Part shown: in pieces, positions 1-5,432 of the stretch
How the letters are laid out: each line of letters starts with the position of its first letter
Numbering within the stretch: position 1 is the first letter of the stretch
Source: Desulfobacterales bacterium
GTDB taxonomy: Bacteria > Desulfobacterota > Desulfobacteria > Desulfobacterales > UBA5852
Length of the DNA: 7,692 bases
Direction: 5' to 3'
Assembly: GCA_030066455.1 (NCBI GenBank)
Contig: JASJBQ010000235.1
Coordinates: 1 to 7,692, forward strand
Program-made: the position numbers and the translations under genes
Notes under the pieces: generated by a model
Told to the model about the DNA's origin: nothing
What the model saw: the letters and a program-made list of their open reading frames with translations, nothing else
Database searches by the model: none

Positions 1-241
1 CGTCCTGCGTTCCCCCGTAAACACGGCCCTGACGGTCTACGGCCACCTCTTCCGGGCCATTGATTTTTCCCAGGGCCAGAAGCTCGGCCTTCTGTAGATG
101 GTTGTTGGGTTCCAGCACACCGGTCAGCTCCGGCGATTTGGGCGGCATGTACGCTGACGGATCGATGGGAGCCGGTTTGAGAAGGAAAACCGTGATCAGA
201 AGCGTGATGATGCCAACGATGCCGAGGAGTATCTTTTGCAT
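1..241 (-). CDS. SMP-30/strictosidine synthase-like protein, N-terminal part
   Basis: Partial gene; the reading frame runs off the left edge after 80 residues. Residues 4-21 (LLGIVGIITLLITVFLL) form an uncleaved-looking signal anchor, so the protein probably faces the periplasm. After a proline-rich linker (22-36) the sequence LLALGKINGPEEVAVDRQGRVYGGTQD (55-80) resembles the first blade of the six-bladed beta-propellers of the SMP-30/gluconolactonase and strictosidine-synthase-like (adipocyte membrane-associated) families, where G-PE-VAVD-G--Y is typical. These are often metal-dependent lactonases or esterases, but the metal ligands lie mostly outside the window, so no substrate can be named. 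The ATG at 241-239 has GGAG (complement of 251-254) 9 bases upstream. It follows the 102-residue hypothetical gene by 35 bases and is probably co-transcribed with it. Seen: anchor and blade motif. Inferred: family and location. Confidence 0.8.
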   Translation of the reverse strand, partial: MQKILLGIVGIITLLITVFLLKPAPIDPSAYMPPKSPELTGVLEPNNHLQKAELLALGKINGPEEVAVDRQGRVYGGTQD

Positions 242-276
242 ACGGCGATTCTCCGTCTTTAATATGGAATGGTTCC

Positions 277-585
277 CTAACTTTTACGACCTGGGCATCT
301 TTCCCCGGCAGGCCGACACGCATTGAAATCGCGCGGCGAAGCGGATTGTTGTGCGGCCGCGGTTTGCAGATCGAGCTCCCAATACATCACGCCGGGAAGC
401 GGATTGTCATAGTACGGATCAATGTCTGTTTGGGCCCGTTTGATTTCCATGGCGGTGTCTGGTGGTCCGGCATCTTGCTTTGGCGCCAGGATGCCCCGTA
501 TATACCGGCCGAATTTACGGTCGACGAGGGCCGTGGCCCGGCCAAAAGCCTTCAAAATCATGGGTTTCGCGACAAAAGCCCACAT
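277..585 (-). CDS. Hypothetical protein, 102 residues
   Basis: I do not recognise this protein. It begins MWAFVAKPMILKAFGRATALVDRKFGRYIRGI, a basic, possibly amphipathic N-terminus, followed by an acidic/polar middle containing the motif DIDPYYDNPLPGVMYWELDLQ (residues 54-74), which looks like folded-protein sequence. The C-terminus is rich in A, R and P with two cysteines (89, 97). There is no clear signal peptide or membrane span. ATG at 585 is the first usable start: the frame stays open further upstream into the aldo/keto reductase region but offers no ATG, GTG or TTG before it. A weak AGGCGG lies 8 bases upstream. It sits between the aldo/keto reductase and the SMP-30-like gene on the same strand, filling an otherwise empty 400-base gap. 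Overlapping plus-strand frames are also open, as expected in GC-rich DNA, so the call is moderate. Confidence 0.55.
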   Translation of the reverse strand: MWAFVAKPMILKAFGRATALVDRKFGRYIRGILAPKQDAGPPDTAMEIKRAQTDIDPYYDNPLPGVMYWELDLQTAAAQQSASPRDFNACRPAGERCPGRKS

Positions 586-634
586 GCGCCAACCGCCTAG
601 CGGCCACGCCCCCGCTTGGGCGGATTGTTCAGTG

Positions 635-669
635 GCGGGCCGTTGCCCCAGGGGCGGGGCGGAGCCCGC
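635..669 (-). terminator. GC-rich nested inverted repeat after the aldo/keto reductase
   Basis: Just past the aldo/keto reductase stop (675), GCGGGC (complement of 664-669) can pair with GCCCGC (complement of 635-640). Inside it is a second palindrome, GCCCC-T-GGGGC (645-655). A further short stem CCGC/GCGG follows near 612-624. The structure is strong, but no T-run follows on the minus strand, so it may be an attenuator, an mRNA-stabilising stem or a non-canonical terminator rather than a classical intrinsic terminator. It separates the reductase from the hypothetical gene by about 90 bases. Confidence 0.35.
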
Positions 670-674
670 AGGTG

Positions 675-1670
675 TTAACGGTTGACCGCCGACATCGCTT
701 CAGGGGCGTATCGCTCCCCGAGCACCCGATCGGCCAGCGCATTGAGCGCAACCTGATCGTCTTCGGTAAGCCGACAGTCAAGCGCCCCCAGGTTGGTCTC
801 GAGATTGGTGATCCTGGTGGTGCCGGGGATCGCCACGATATGATCCCCCCGGCCCAACACCCAGGCCAGGGCAACCTGCGCGGCGGCGCAGCCCCTGCGG
901 ACGGCAATCGCCTTGATCGCCTCCACCAGTTGAAGGTTGGCCTCGATATTGCCCGGCTGAAATCGGGGCTGCATCTGGGCCCGAAAATCAGTCTCGCTCG
1001 TGGGCCGATCATCGGTCGAGGTGTAGCGGCCGGTCAGCATTCCCCGGCCCAGGGGAGAGTAGGCGACCAGGCTGATGCCCAGATCCACACAGGTGGGAAG
1101 GATGTCCTGCTCGATGTCGCGGCTGAATATCGAGTACTCGGTCTGAAGGGCCGCAACCGGATGCTCCGCGTTCGCCCGCTCGAGCGTCTGGGCCGAAGCC
1201 TCGGACAGACCGATAGCCCCGATCTTGCCCTCTTGAACCAACTTCGCCATCTCGCCCACGGTATCCTCGATCGGCGTGGCCGGGTCGACACGGTGAAGGT
1301 AATAGAGGTCGATCCTTTCGGTACCCAGTCGCTGCAAACTCTTCTCGCAGGAGGCCCGGACATTGGCGGGCGTACCGTCAATCCCCACAAGGGCCCCTGT
1401 CGCCGGATCCCGTTGGGGGCCAAACTTGGTAGCCAGCACAATCTGGTGCCAACGGGCGGCAAAAGCTTTACCCAGCAATTGCTCGTTACGCCCCTGGCCG
1501 TAGATTTCCGCGGTATCGAAATGCGTGACACCCAGATCGACGGCCCGGTGGAGCAGGTTGACGGCCTCCGACTCCGGCGTGGGTTCCCCGTAAAACTCGG
1601 AAAGCCCCATACACCCGAGCCCAACGGCCGACACGGAAATCCCTGATGGCCCCAGATGACGTGATAGCAT
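675..1670 (-). CDS. Aldo/keto reductase (AKR13/YakC-like), 331 residues
   Basis: NAD(P)H-dependent oxidoreductase of the (beta/alpha)8-barrel aldo/keto reductase superfamily, cytoplasmic, reducing aldehydes or ketones; the native substrate cannot be told from sequence. All four catalytic residues are visible: D52 and Y57 (FDTAEIYG), K82 (ATKFG) and H126 (YYLHRVDP). Also present are GLSE (154-157), the Q176-x-E-Y-S cofactor contact, SPLGRGMLTG (205-214), and IPGTTRITNLETN (281-293), the usual site for the NADPH 2'-phosphate. Length is normal for the family. The start at 1670 is chosen because the conserved N-terminus (MLSRHLGPSGISVSAVGLGCMG) begins there and a perfect AAGGAG lies 5 bases upstream. 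The same frame stays open to an ATG at 1769 that overlaps the stop of the upstream polyferredoxin gene, which would add 33 non-conserved residues; I consider that start unlikely. GC-rich, unlike the AT-rich gene before it. Confidence 0.95.
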   Translation of the reverse strand: MLSRHLGPSGISVSAVGLGCMGLSEFYGEPTPESEAVNLLHRAVDLGVTHFDTAEIYGQGRNEQLLGKAFAARWHQIVLATKFGPQRDPATGALVGIDGTPANVRASCEKSLQRLGTERIDLYYLHRVDPATPIEDTVGEMAKLVQEGKIGAIGLSEASAQTLERANAEHPVAALQTEYSIFSRDIEQDILPTCVDLGISLVAYSPLGRGMLTGRYTSTDDRPTSETDFRAQMQPRFQPGNIEANLQLVEAIKAIAVRRGCAAAQVALAWVLGRGDHIVAIPGTTRITNLETNLGALDCRLTEDDQVALNALADRVLGERYAPEAMSAVNR

Positions 1671-1675
1671 AGCGT

Positions 1676-1681
1676 CTCCTT
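1676..1681 (-). promoter_or_regulatory. Ribosome binding site deciding the reductase start
   Basis: AAGGAG on the minus strand, 5 bases before the ATG at 1670-1668. It supports the internal start over the in-frame ATG at 1769 and means the reductase can be translated independently of the polyferredoxin gene. Confidence 0.8.
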
Positions 1682-1765
1682 TTCCCGTTAGCCCAATAGC
1701 CCCTGAACCACCATTTGCCATCCAACGCCCCGGTTCATAGGCCACGAGTGACATTCTAGGCTGAT

Positions 1766-2689
1766 TCATCTTCTTTGGATATATTCTTTCCCGCCGACAT
1801 CGATTCTAAAGGTATCATCGAGAATTCCTTCGGGGCATACGGTTGTACATGTCAAACAAAAAATGCATTCCGTGGAGAGCACCCTTTCACCGTTGTTTAC
1901 GTATTCCATGATATTGATGTCCATTGGACATTCCTTACGACACGTACCGCATTGTGTGCATTTCTCCTTATCACCTTCAATTTTAAGAAAGGCAAATCTT
2001 GATGTAATCTTTAATATTGCGGTTATGGGGCAAAGATATTTGCAAAAAGCCCTATTATCTTTAAGCGTAAACGCAAGAAGGATTGCAGAAAGATAGTAAA
2101 ATGTATTTCCGCCAACAAGCCAGGTCAAATTGGACCGATCCATTGGGATGGGTCGATAATGATAAGCGAACCACAATAAAAGAACCAATAAAAGGCTGAG
2201 GGCAAAGTGAATGTATCTCAGCGACTCCCATAGGCCTGCGACTCTACCCGTTTCGTTCTTTTTGTAGGGAAGAAAATCAAGTACCATGGCCGTCCAACAT
2301 GCCCAACCGCAAAAGCCTCTCCCGAATAAAACCGGCCCGAAAATTTTAGCCACCAAATAATGGATAACCGAACCGGCAAAAAAGCCAGACAGCAAATAAA
2401 AGAAGAAGCCTTCAAGTTGCATGTTTTCGAATTTGACTATCCCAAGAAAACCCAACATATAGATACCAATTAACAATTGAGCCAAGCGCCTGCCTGAAGG
2501 TTTCTTTTTACGTGGAAGTAAAACATAGAGGCCAATTCCAATGCCAATCGCCGTTCCAATATAACCAAAATTGAATAAATAAAATATACTGCCACTGGTT
2601 TGCCATAAAGCAATGGCTATGCCCCAAAAGGTAAGAAAAATGATGATCGGGGCTTTTAAGTCTTTAAATTCAAACGTGTTTTTTTTCAT
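1766..2689 (-). CDS. Membrane polyferredoxin, NapH/FixG-like 4Fe-4S protein, 307 residues
   Basis: Integral membrane iron-sulfur protein of the NapH/MauN/FixG-like group, which passes electrons between the quinone pool or membrane donors and soluble or periplasmic partners. About five to six hydrophobic segments are visible (near residues 13-30, 40-57, 70-84, 95-118, 158-176, 194-208). The family hallmark cysteine pairs are present: FCGWAC (C127, C131) and FCKYLCP (C216, C220). Two classical 4Fe-4S motifs follow in the C-terminal domain: C244-x2-C247-x2-C250-x3-C254-P and C275-x2-C278-x2-C281-x3-C285-P. By the positive-inside pattern (KKK at 61-63) and family precedent the clusters should be cytoplasmic. 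No partner subunit (NapG, NosR, reductase) is next to it, so its redox partner is unknown. Distinctly AT-rich against the reductase downstream. Start ATG at 2689 has only a weak ribosome binding site. Its TGA overlaps an ATG (ATGA) of the reductase frame. It lies directly downstream of an attC-like hairpin and might itself be a cassette gene. Confidence 0.93.
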   Translation of the reverse strand: MKKNTFEFKDLKAPIIIFLTFWGIAIALWQTSGSIFYLFNFGYIGTAIGIGIGLYVLLPRKKKPSGRRLAQLLIGIYMLGFLGIVKFENMQLEGFFFYLLSGFFAGSVIHYLVAKIFGPVLFGRGFCGWACWTAMVLDFLPYKKNETGRVAGLWESLRYIHFALSLLLVLLLWFAYHYRPIPMDRSNLTWLVGGNTFYYLSAILLAFTLKDNRAFCKYLCPITAILKITSRFAFLKIEGDKEKCTQCGTCRKECPMDINIMEYVNNGERVLSTECIFCLTCTTVCPEGILDDTFRIDVGGKEYIQRR

Positions 2690-2725
2690 AGAGATTTCAA
2701 GGCGGCATTAAGTTTGTATAGGGCA

Positions 2726-2816
2726 GCATATCGCCATAGCTCAGCGGCACCAAAACCTGGTGCCGAGCGCAGCGAGGCGTTTTGGCGGCCGCTTGAGCGG
2801 CTGGCAATGTGAACGG
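2726..2816 (-). other. attC-like imperfect hairpin after the DfsB gene
   Basis: On the minus strand the arm complementary to 2779-2811 can fold on the arm complementary to 2727-2756 with about 28 paired positions around a 22-base loop. The arms carry the attC-type GCTCAAG / TGAGC boxes flanking GCGGC-CGCCAAAAC / GTTTTGGTGCCGC, with an unpaired A and an unpaired C on one arm. Such extrahelical bases are the strand-selection signal of integron attC sites. The outer boxes are degenerate: GATATGC (complement of 2726-2732) resembles a GTTATGC-type R' core with one substitution, and the partner near TTCACAT does not fit RYYYAAC. It begins one base after the DfsB stop codon, the normal position of attC in a cassette. 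Alternative: a chance structured intergenic repeat or a terminator, but there is no T-run. Confidence 0.5.
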
Positions 2817-3351
2817 CTTAGTTGATACCGTTCGCGCTCTTAAACTTTCTAATCTTGGTCCGCATGTTCTTCATCGGTGATGATGTATTGAATTGGATCA
2901 TGCGGCCAAGTGTCCACTTCTTGTACCACGCAACTTCATAAAGCGTATGGTTATCTAACCGGTCTACGAGTCTGACCATTTCTTGCATCGTTGCTTTATG
3001 CTCGTCGAGTAAACTTGGGTAGGTCCAAGCTTGGTACTTCTCATGAAAAGATCGAGCCAACGGACCAAGCTCATTCCACTTATATCCGGTTTCTGGAAAG
3101 TCTACATGTAAATCTTGCTCCGAGCGGGCATGCCACTTGAGAACGAGTTTGCCCCAACCAATCAAATAAGCAAGCGTATCGCACACGCTAATCATGGTGC
3201 CTTTTATGTTGCCCTCGATAGATTGCTCGCGTGTCACTTTTTCGGGGATGCCGGAAAAGTCCTGATGTAACTTGTCGACTGCAACCTGGATAGCGTTGAG
3301 CAGTTCTTGTTTATTTTGTGGAACAGAGGTCATTGCTTATTCCGTGTTCAA
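2732..3351 (-). mobile_element. Putative integron gene cassette carrying the DfsB gene
   Basis: Limits are the predicted recombination points (between G and TTRRRY) of the two attC-like sites, giving about 620 bases, an ordinary cassette length. It holds one promoterless gene with an 18-base leader in the same orientation as both sites, the typical cassette layout. No integrase gene or attI site is visible in the window, so the array would be of the CALIN kind or continue elsewhere. The call depends entirely on the two attC-like structures. Confidence 0.42.
2818..3333 (-). CDS. ClbS/DfsB family four-helix bundle protein, 171 residues
   Basis: Member of the ClbS/DfsB (formerly DUF1706) family. 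ClbS of colibactin-producing E. coli is a cyclopropane hydrolase that protects against the genotoxin colibactin; most other members have no assigned role, so function here is unknown beyond possible detoxification or DNA protection. Family signatures are clear in order: NKQELLNAIQVAVDKL (7-22), IEGNIKGTMISVCDTLAYLIGWGKLVLKWH (39-68), VDFPETGYKWNELG (77-90), a helix near 105-130, and WYKKWTLGRMIQFNTSSP (136-153), ending in the usual basic tail. Length is typical. Start ATG at 3333 is 18 bases from the GTTGAAC core of the upstream attC-like site and has a weak GGA 7 bases before it. The stop lies one base before the second attC-like hairpin. This family is often met in integron cassettes (general knowledge), which agrees with the context. 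Confidence 0.92.
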   Translation of the reverse strand: MTSVPQNKQELLNAIQVAVDKLHQDFSGIPEKVTREQSIEGNIKGTMISVCDTLAYLIGWGKLVLKWHARSEQDLHVDFPETGYKWNELGPLARSFHEKYQAWTYPSLLDEHKATMQEMVRLVDRLDNHTLYEVAWYKKWTLGRMIQFNTSSPMKNMRTKIRKFKSANGIN

Positions 3352-3403
3352 CGGTTCAGCGTTGCAGCATAGTTGATTTGTCCGCAACCGTGATATGTTA
3401 ACC
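3346..3403 (-). other. attC-like site after the UPF0158 gene
   Basis: A 58-base imperfect palindrome between two genes on the minus strand. It opens with GGTTAAC (complement of 3397-3403; six of seven positions fit RYYYAAC) and closes with GTTGAAC (complement of 3346-3352; full fit to GTTRRRY). Inside, TCACGGTTGC pairs with GCAACGCTGA except for two central positions, leaving an unpaired spacer next to the outer cores, as in attC architecture. The first core overlaps the UPF0158 stop codon, and the next gene starts 18 bases past the predicted cut point. The size is at the short end of known attC sites. Alternative: coincidental inverted repeat. Confidence 0.5.
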
Positions 3404-3811
3404 AGTTATTTTAATGCCATTATCTTGGCACCAGTCTTTCAATGCCTTTTTCTGCCGCTCATCTTCAAATCTATACCATTCGTCAAGTTTGCCTCTCCGT
3501 TCAAGTAAATCTTTGAATCTTGAATAGGCACCTTTATGTCTAAAAATCGAATATACTTTTTCAGATTCCTCCGGTAGGTATTCACTCATGAATTCAAATA
3601 CTAAATTCTTACCCAGATTGAGTTCATATTTATCTGGTATGGCAACATATTTTTCATCCTCAATATCATCTGGTAAGACATCGGAATCGCCCATATCGGA
3701 AGTATAATATAATTCCCCCGTTTCCTTGTTTAGATACGCATAGTGACTTTCAGGAGGTCCAAAGCAGACAAATAGAAAAGCGTTTTCTATATCGGAGAAA
3801 GAAATTTCCAT
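3398..3811 (-). CDS. UPF0158 family protein, 137 residues
   Basis: Small cytoplasmic protein matching the UPF0158 family, whose function is not known. Recognisable pieces in order are the beta-strand region YAYLNKETGELYYTSD (24-39), the acidic stretch DVLPDDIEDEKYVAIPDKYEL (44-64) that is typical of the family, FEFMSEYLPEE (72-82), and the C-terminal HKGAYSRFKDLLERRGKLDEWYRFED (92-117), followed by KALKDWCQDNGI. No signal peptide or membrane span. The ATG at 3811 opens the conserved domain but has no convincing ribosome binding site. AT-rich codon use contrasts with the GC-rich operon upstream. First gene of the putative cassette group; its attC-like site overlaps its stop codon. No clear attC or attI was found on its upstream side, although GTTAACC occurs about 20-30 bases before the start. 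Confidence 0.85.
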   Translation of the reverse strand: MEISFSDIENAFLFVCFGPPESHYAYLNKETGELYYTSDMGDSDVLPDDIEDEKYVAIPDKYELNLGKNLVFEFMSEYLPEESEKVYSIFRHKGAYSRFKDLLERRGKLDEWYRFEDERQKKALKDWCQDNGIKITG

Positions 3812-4036
3812 GATAATTACTAAAACAATTGAGGGTTAACTTACAATACAGGTTTCTACTTTTTGATAGATAGCATTATTTAAGACACTTTTTTGATCCT
3901 ATTAAAGAAATGATCGAAAATCGGCAGATAGCTATTTAATTCAGCTTCTTAATCAATAATGGTTTTGCCGTTTGGAAGTTGCACGGGTGTAGCATTTTAT
4001 TCTTTACGCGCTAATTAGGGAATTAGGCAGCACCTA

Positions 4037-4062
4037 CATCATAACACCGATCGATTATGATG
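4037..4062. repeat. Inverted repeat CATCATAA / TTATGATG
   Basis: Perfect 8-bp arms (4037-4044 and 4055-4062) around a 10-base spacer containing CGATCG. The centre-to-centre distance of about 18 bases is suitable for a dimeric DNA-binding regulator. It lies about 225 bases upstream of the UPF0158 start and about 265 bases beyond the DUF362 stop, at the AT/GC composition boundary. Function unknown: operator, recombination site remnant or chance. Confidence 0.5.
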
Positions 4063-4298
4063 ATGCATTTCTGGTACCATACCCTTGGATGCAAACTGAG
4101 CATGCTGCACGGGCCTTTCGAGCGCGTTCTTTTTGGTTTACAGGTGGAGCGGACCGGGCAGGTCCGATAGCAACGATATTTCATTCGCCATTGCGGCGCA
4201 AATACGGGGCCGGCCAGGGGGATGATGTTTGTTCCCTACCACAGGTTGGCGCATCACGGAACCCACCCTGTTCTGATTGGCCTTTTATTATTGGCCCT

Positions 4299-4321
4299 GG
4301 CGGGCGTTTCCGTCTCCCGCC
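4299..4321 (-). terminator. Possible terminator stem after the DUF362 gene
   Basis: GGCGGG / CCCGCC (arms complementary to 4316-4321 and 4299-4304) with an 11-base loop begins 5 bases after the DUF362 stop codon. A second weak stem GGCC-aataataaaa-GGCC follows at 4279-4296. There is no clean T-run, so it is not a textbook intrinsic terminator, but position at the end of the operon favours a termination or 3'-end role. Confidence 0.45.
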
Positions 4322-4326
4322 GGCTT

Positions 4327-5430
4327 TCAGCAGGTCACCAGATCGTACTCCCGGGTACCGAGGCGCATGGACGCGGCGTAGGCCAGGGCGTGGGTGCCGT
4401 CGATGTCCGGGTAGACGGCCATGAACTTGTCGGCGCCGGCCTTGACACCCTTGGGCAGGGCGCTCGGGTAGAGGGGCGGGGCCTGGTTGACCAGGTCCAG
4501 GGCGGCCTGGTCGATGGCCACCGGGTCGTCTGAGACCAGCACCCCCTGGTCCGGGCAGATGGGGGCGTCCGAGTGGCCTTCGCAGTCGCAGCCGGGGCTT
4601 ACGTTGGTAACAAAGGTGATGTGCGCCTTAATCGCCTGGCTGGCCAGAGCGGCGGCGGCATATTCCACCATCCGCTCTAAAAACAGCGGCGTGTTTTCCT
4701 TCCACTCGATCTGCAGCGCGCCGTATTCGCACGCATGCATGCAGGCCCCGCAGCCCACGCAGGCTTCCCTGTCCAATGCCGCTATTTCCTCTTCCAGGGA
4801 AAGCGCTGCATGCAGACAGGCGGCCACACAGGCGCCGCAGCCGGTGCAGTTCTTCGCGATGATCGTGGGCCCCATGTCGCAGTGCTGCTGCATCTTCCCC
4901 TTTACAGTGGCGCAGCCCATGGCCAGGTTTTTTAGCGCGCCGCCAAAGCCGCCCAGCAGATGCCCCTTAAAGTGGTTGAGGGTCACGAGCGCGTCGGCGT
5001 CCACGAAATCCCCGGCGATGCTGCAGGTTTCGAAATGTTTACCCGCGATGGCGACCTCACGCGCGTTCTGGCTGCGGATGCCGTCGGCAATCACCACCGG
5101 GGCGCCCAGCACATTGGGATCGAAACCATGCCGGGCAGCTACCAGGGCATGCGAAACCCCCTCGTAGCGCTGCCCGGTGTAGAGCGTATTGGTGTCGGCC
5201 AGGAAGGGGCGCGCCCCGGCCTTGACGAGCAGGGCCACGATGGGCCTGATCCAGATGGGGGCGATGTGCCCGGTGGTACCGGCCTCGCCAAAATGCACCT
5301 TGACGGCCACCAGAGATTTGCTTTCAATGGGGGCGAACACCCCGGAGCGCTTGATCAGGCGTTTGACCCTTTTGGCATACGGCATTTTCATCGACGTGCG
5401 CAAGTTCCAGAAGTAGACTTTGGATGCCAT
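4327..5430 (-). CDS. DUF362 domain 4Fe-4S protein, 367 residues
   Basis: Cytoplasmic iron-sulfur protein of the DUF362 family, common in anaerobes; the biochemical role is unproven and presumed to be electron transfer. The N-terminal DUF362 domain shows VAVKVHFGEAGTTGHI (41-56), FLADTNTLYTG (76-86) and the signature LNHFKGHLLGGFGGALKNLAMGC (151-173). A ferredoxin insert has two 4Fe-4S motifs: C195-x2-C198-x2-C201-x3-C205 and C224-x2-C227-x2-C230-x3-C234. The C-terminal part has further cysteines in SPGCDCEGHSDAPICPDQG (C281, C283, C292) and the conserved DDPVAIDQAALDL (301-313). The start at 5430 is preferred over the ATG six bases upstream because GAGGAG lies 6 bases before it, whereas it would abut the upstream ATG. 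It begins 2 bases after the GlpQ stop, so the two are co-transcribed and probably coupled. Substrate or partner is not suggested by the neighbours. Confidence 0.95.
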   Translation of the reverse strand: MASKVYFWNLRTSMKMPYAKRVKRLIKRSGVFAPIESKSLVAVKVHFGEAGTTGHIAPIWIRPIVALLVKAGARPFLADTNTLYTGQRYEGVSHALVAARHGFDPNVLGAPVVIADGIRSQNAREVAIAGKHFETCSIAGDFVDADALVTLNHFKGHLLGGFGGALKNLAMGCATVKGKMQQHCDMGPTIIAKNCTGCGACVAACLHAALSLEEEIAALDREACVGCGACMHACEYGALQIEWKENTPLFLERMVEYAAAALASQAIKAHITFVTNVSPGCDCEGHSDAPICPDQGVLVSDDPVAIDQAALDLVNQAPPLYPSALPKGVKAGADKFMAVYPDIDGTHALAYAASMRLGTREYDLVTC

Positions 5431-5432
5431 CG

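Larger units (their letters stand above)
3812..4326 (-). other. 515-base intergenic region without a supported gene
   Basis: No frame on either strand gives a convincing protein. The part from 3812 to about 4080 is AT-rich like the downstream cassette genes; from about 4090 it becomes GC-rich like the upstream operon, so the composition boundary falls here. It holds near-identical direct repeats AGATAGCATTATTTAA (3868-3883) and AGATAGCTATTTAA (3926-3939), a doubled AATTAGG (4013-4019 and 4021-4027), an inverted repeat at 4037-4062, and a 6-bp stem CGGACC/GGTCCG at 4150-4166. A promoter for the UPF0158 gene should lie here, but I see no clear -35/-10 pair. Confidence 0.6.

Noticed and set aside
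462..1646. 394-codon plus-strand open frame
   Set aside because: It runs antisense through the aldo/keto reductase, whose catalytic residues and cofactor motifs are all intact on the minus strand; the plus-strand translation shows no family features and is a GC-rich shadow.
1670..1769. Extended reductase start at 1769
   Set aside because: The extra 33 residues are not part of the family, while AAGGAG is correctly spaced before 1670.
4057..4170. Short plus-strand frame with YHTLGCKLS, resembling the N-terminus of radical-SAM methylthiotransferases
   Set aside because: Only 37 codons, then a stop; no further conserved motif follows in any frame. Most likely chance.
4222..4533. Plus-strand frame beginning MMFVPYHRLAHHG with a hydrophobic stretch LIGLLLLALAGVSV
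   Set aside because: The apparent membrane segment comes from the intergenic stem region, and two thirds of the frame is antisense to the DUF362 C-terminus; no ribosome site or family similarity.
5139..5327. Minus-strand frame rich in P, R, S and W
   Set aside because: Alternate-frame shadow inside the DUF362 gene.
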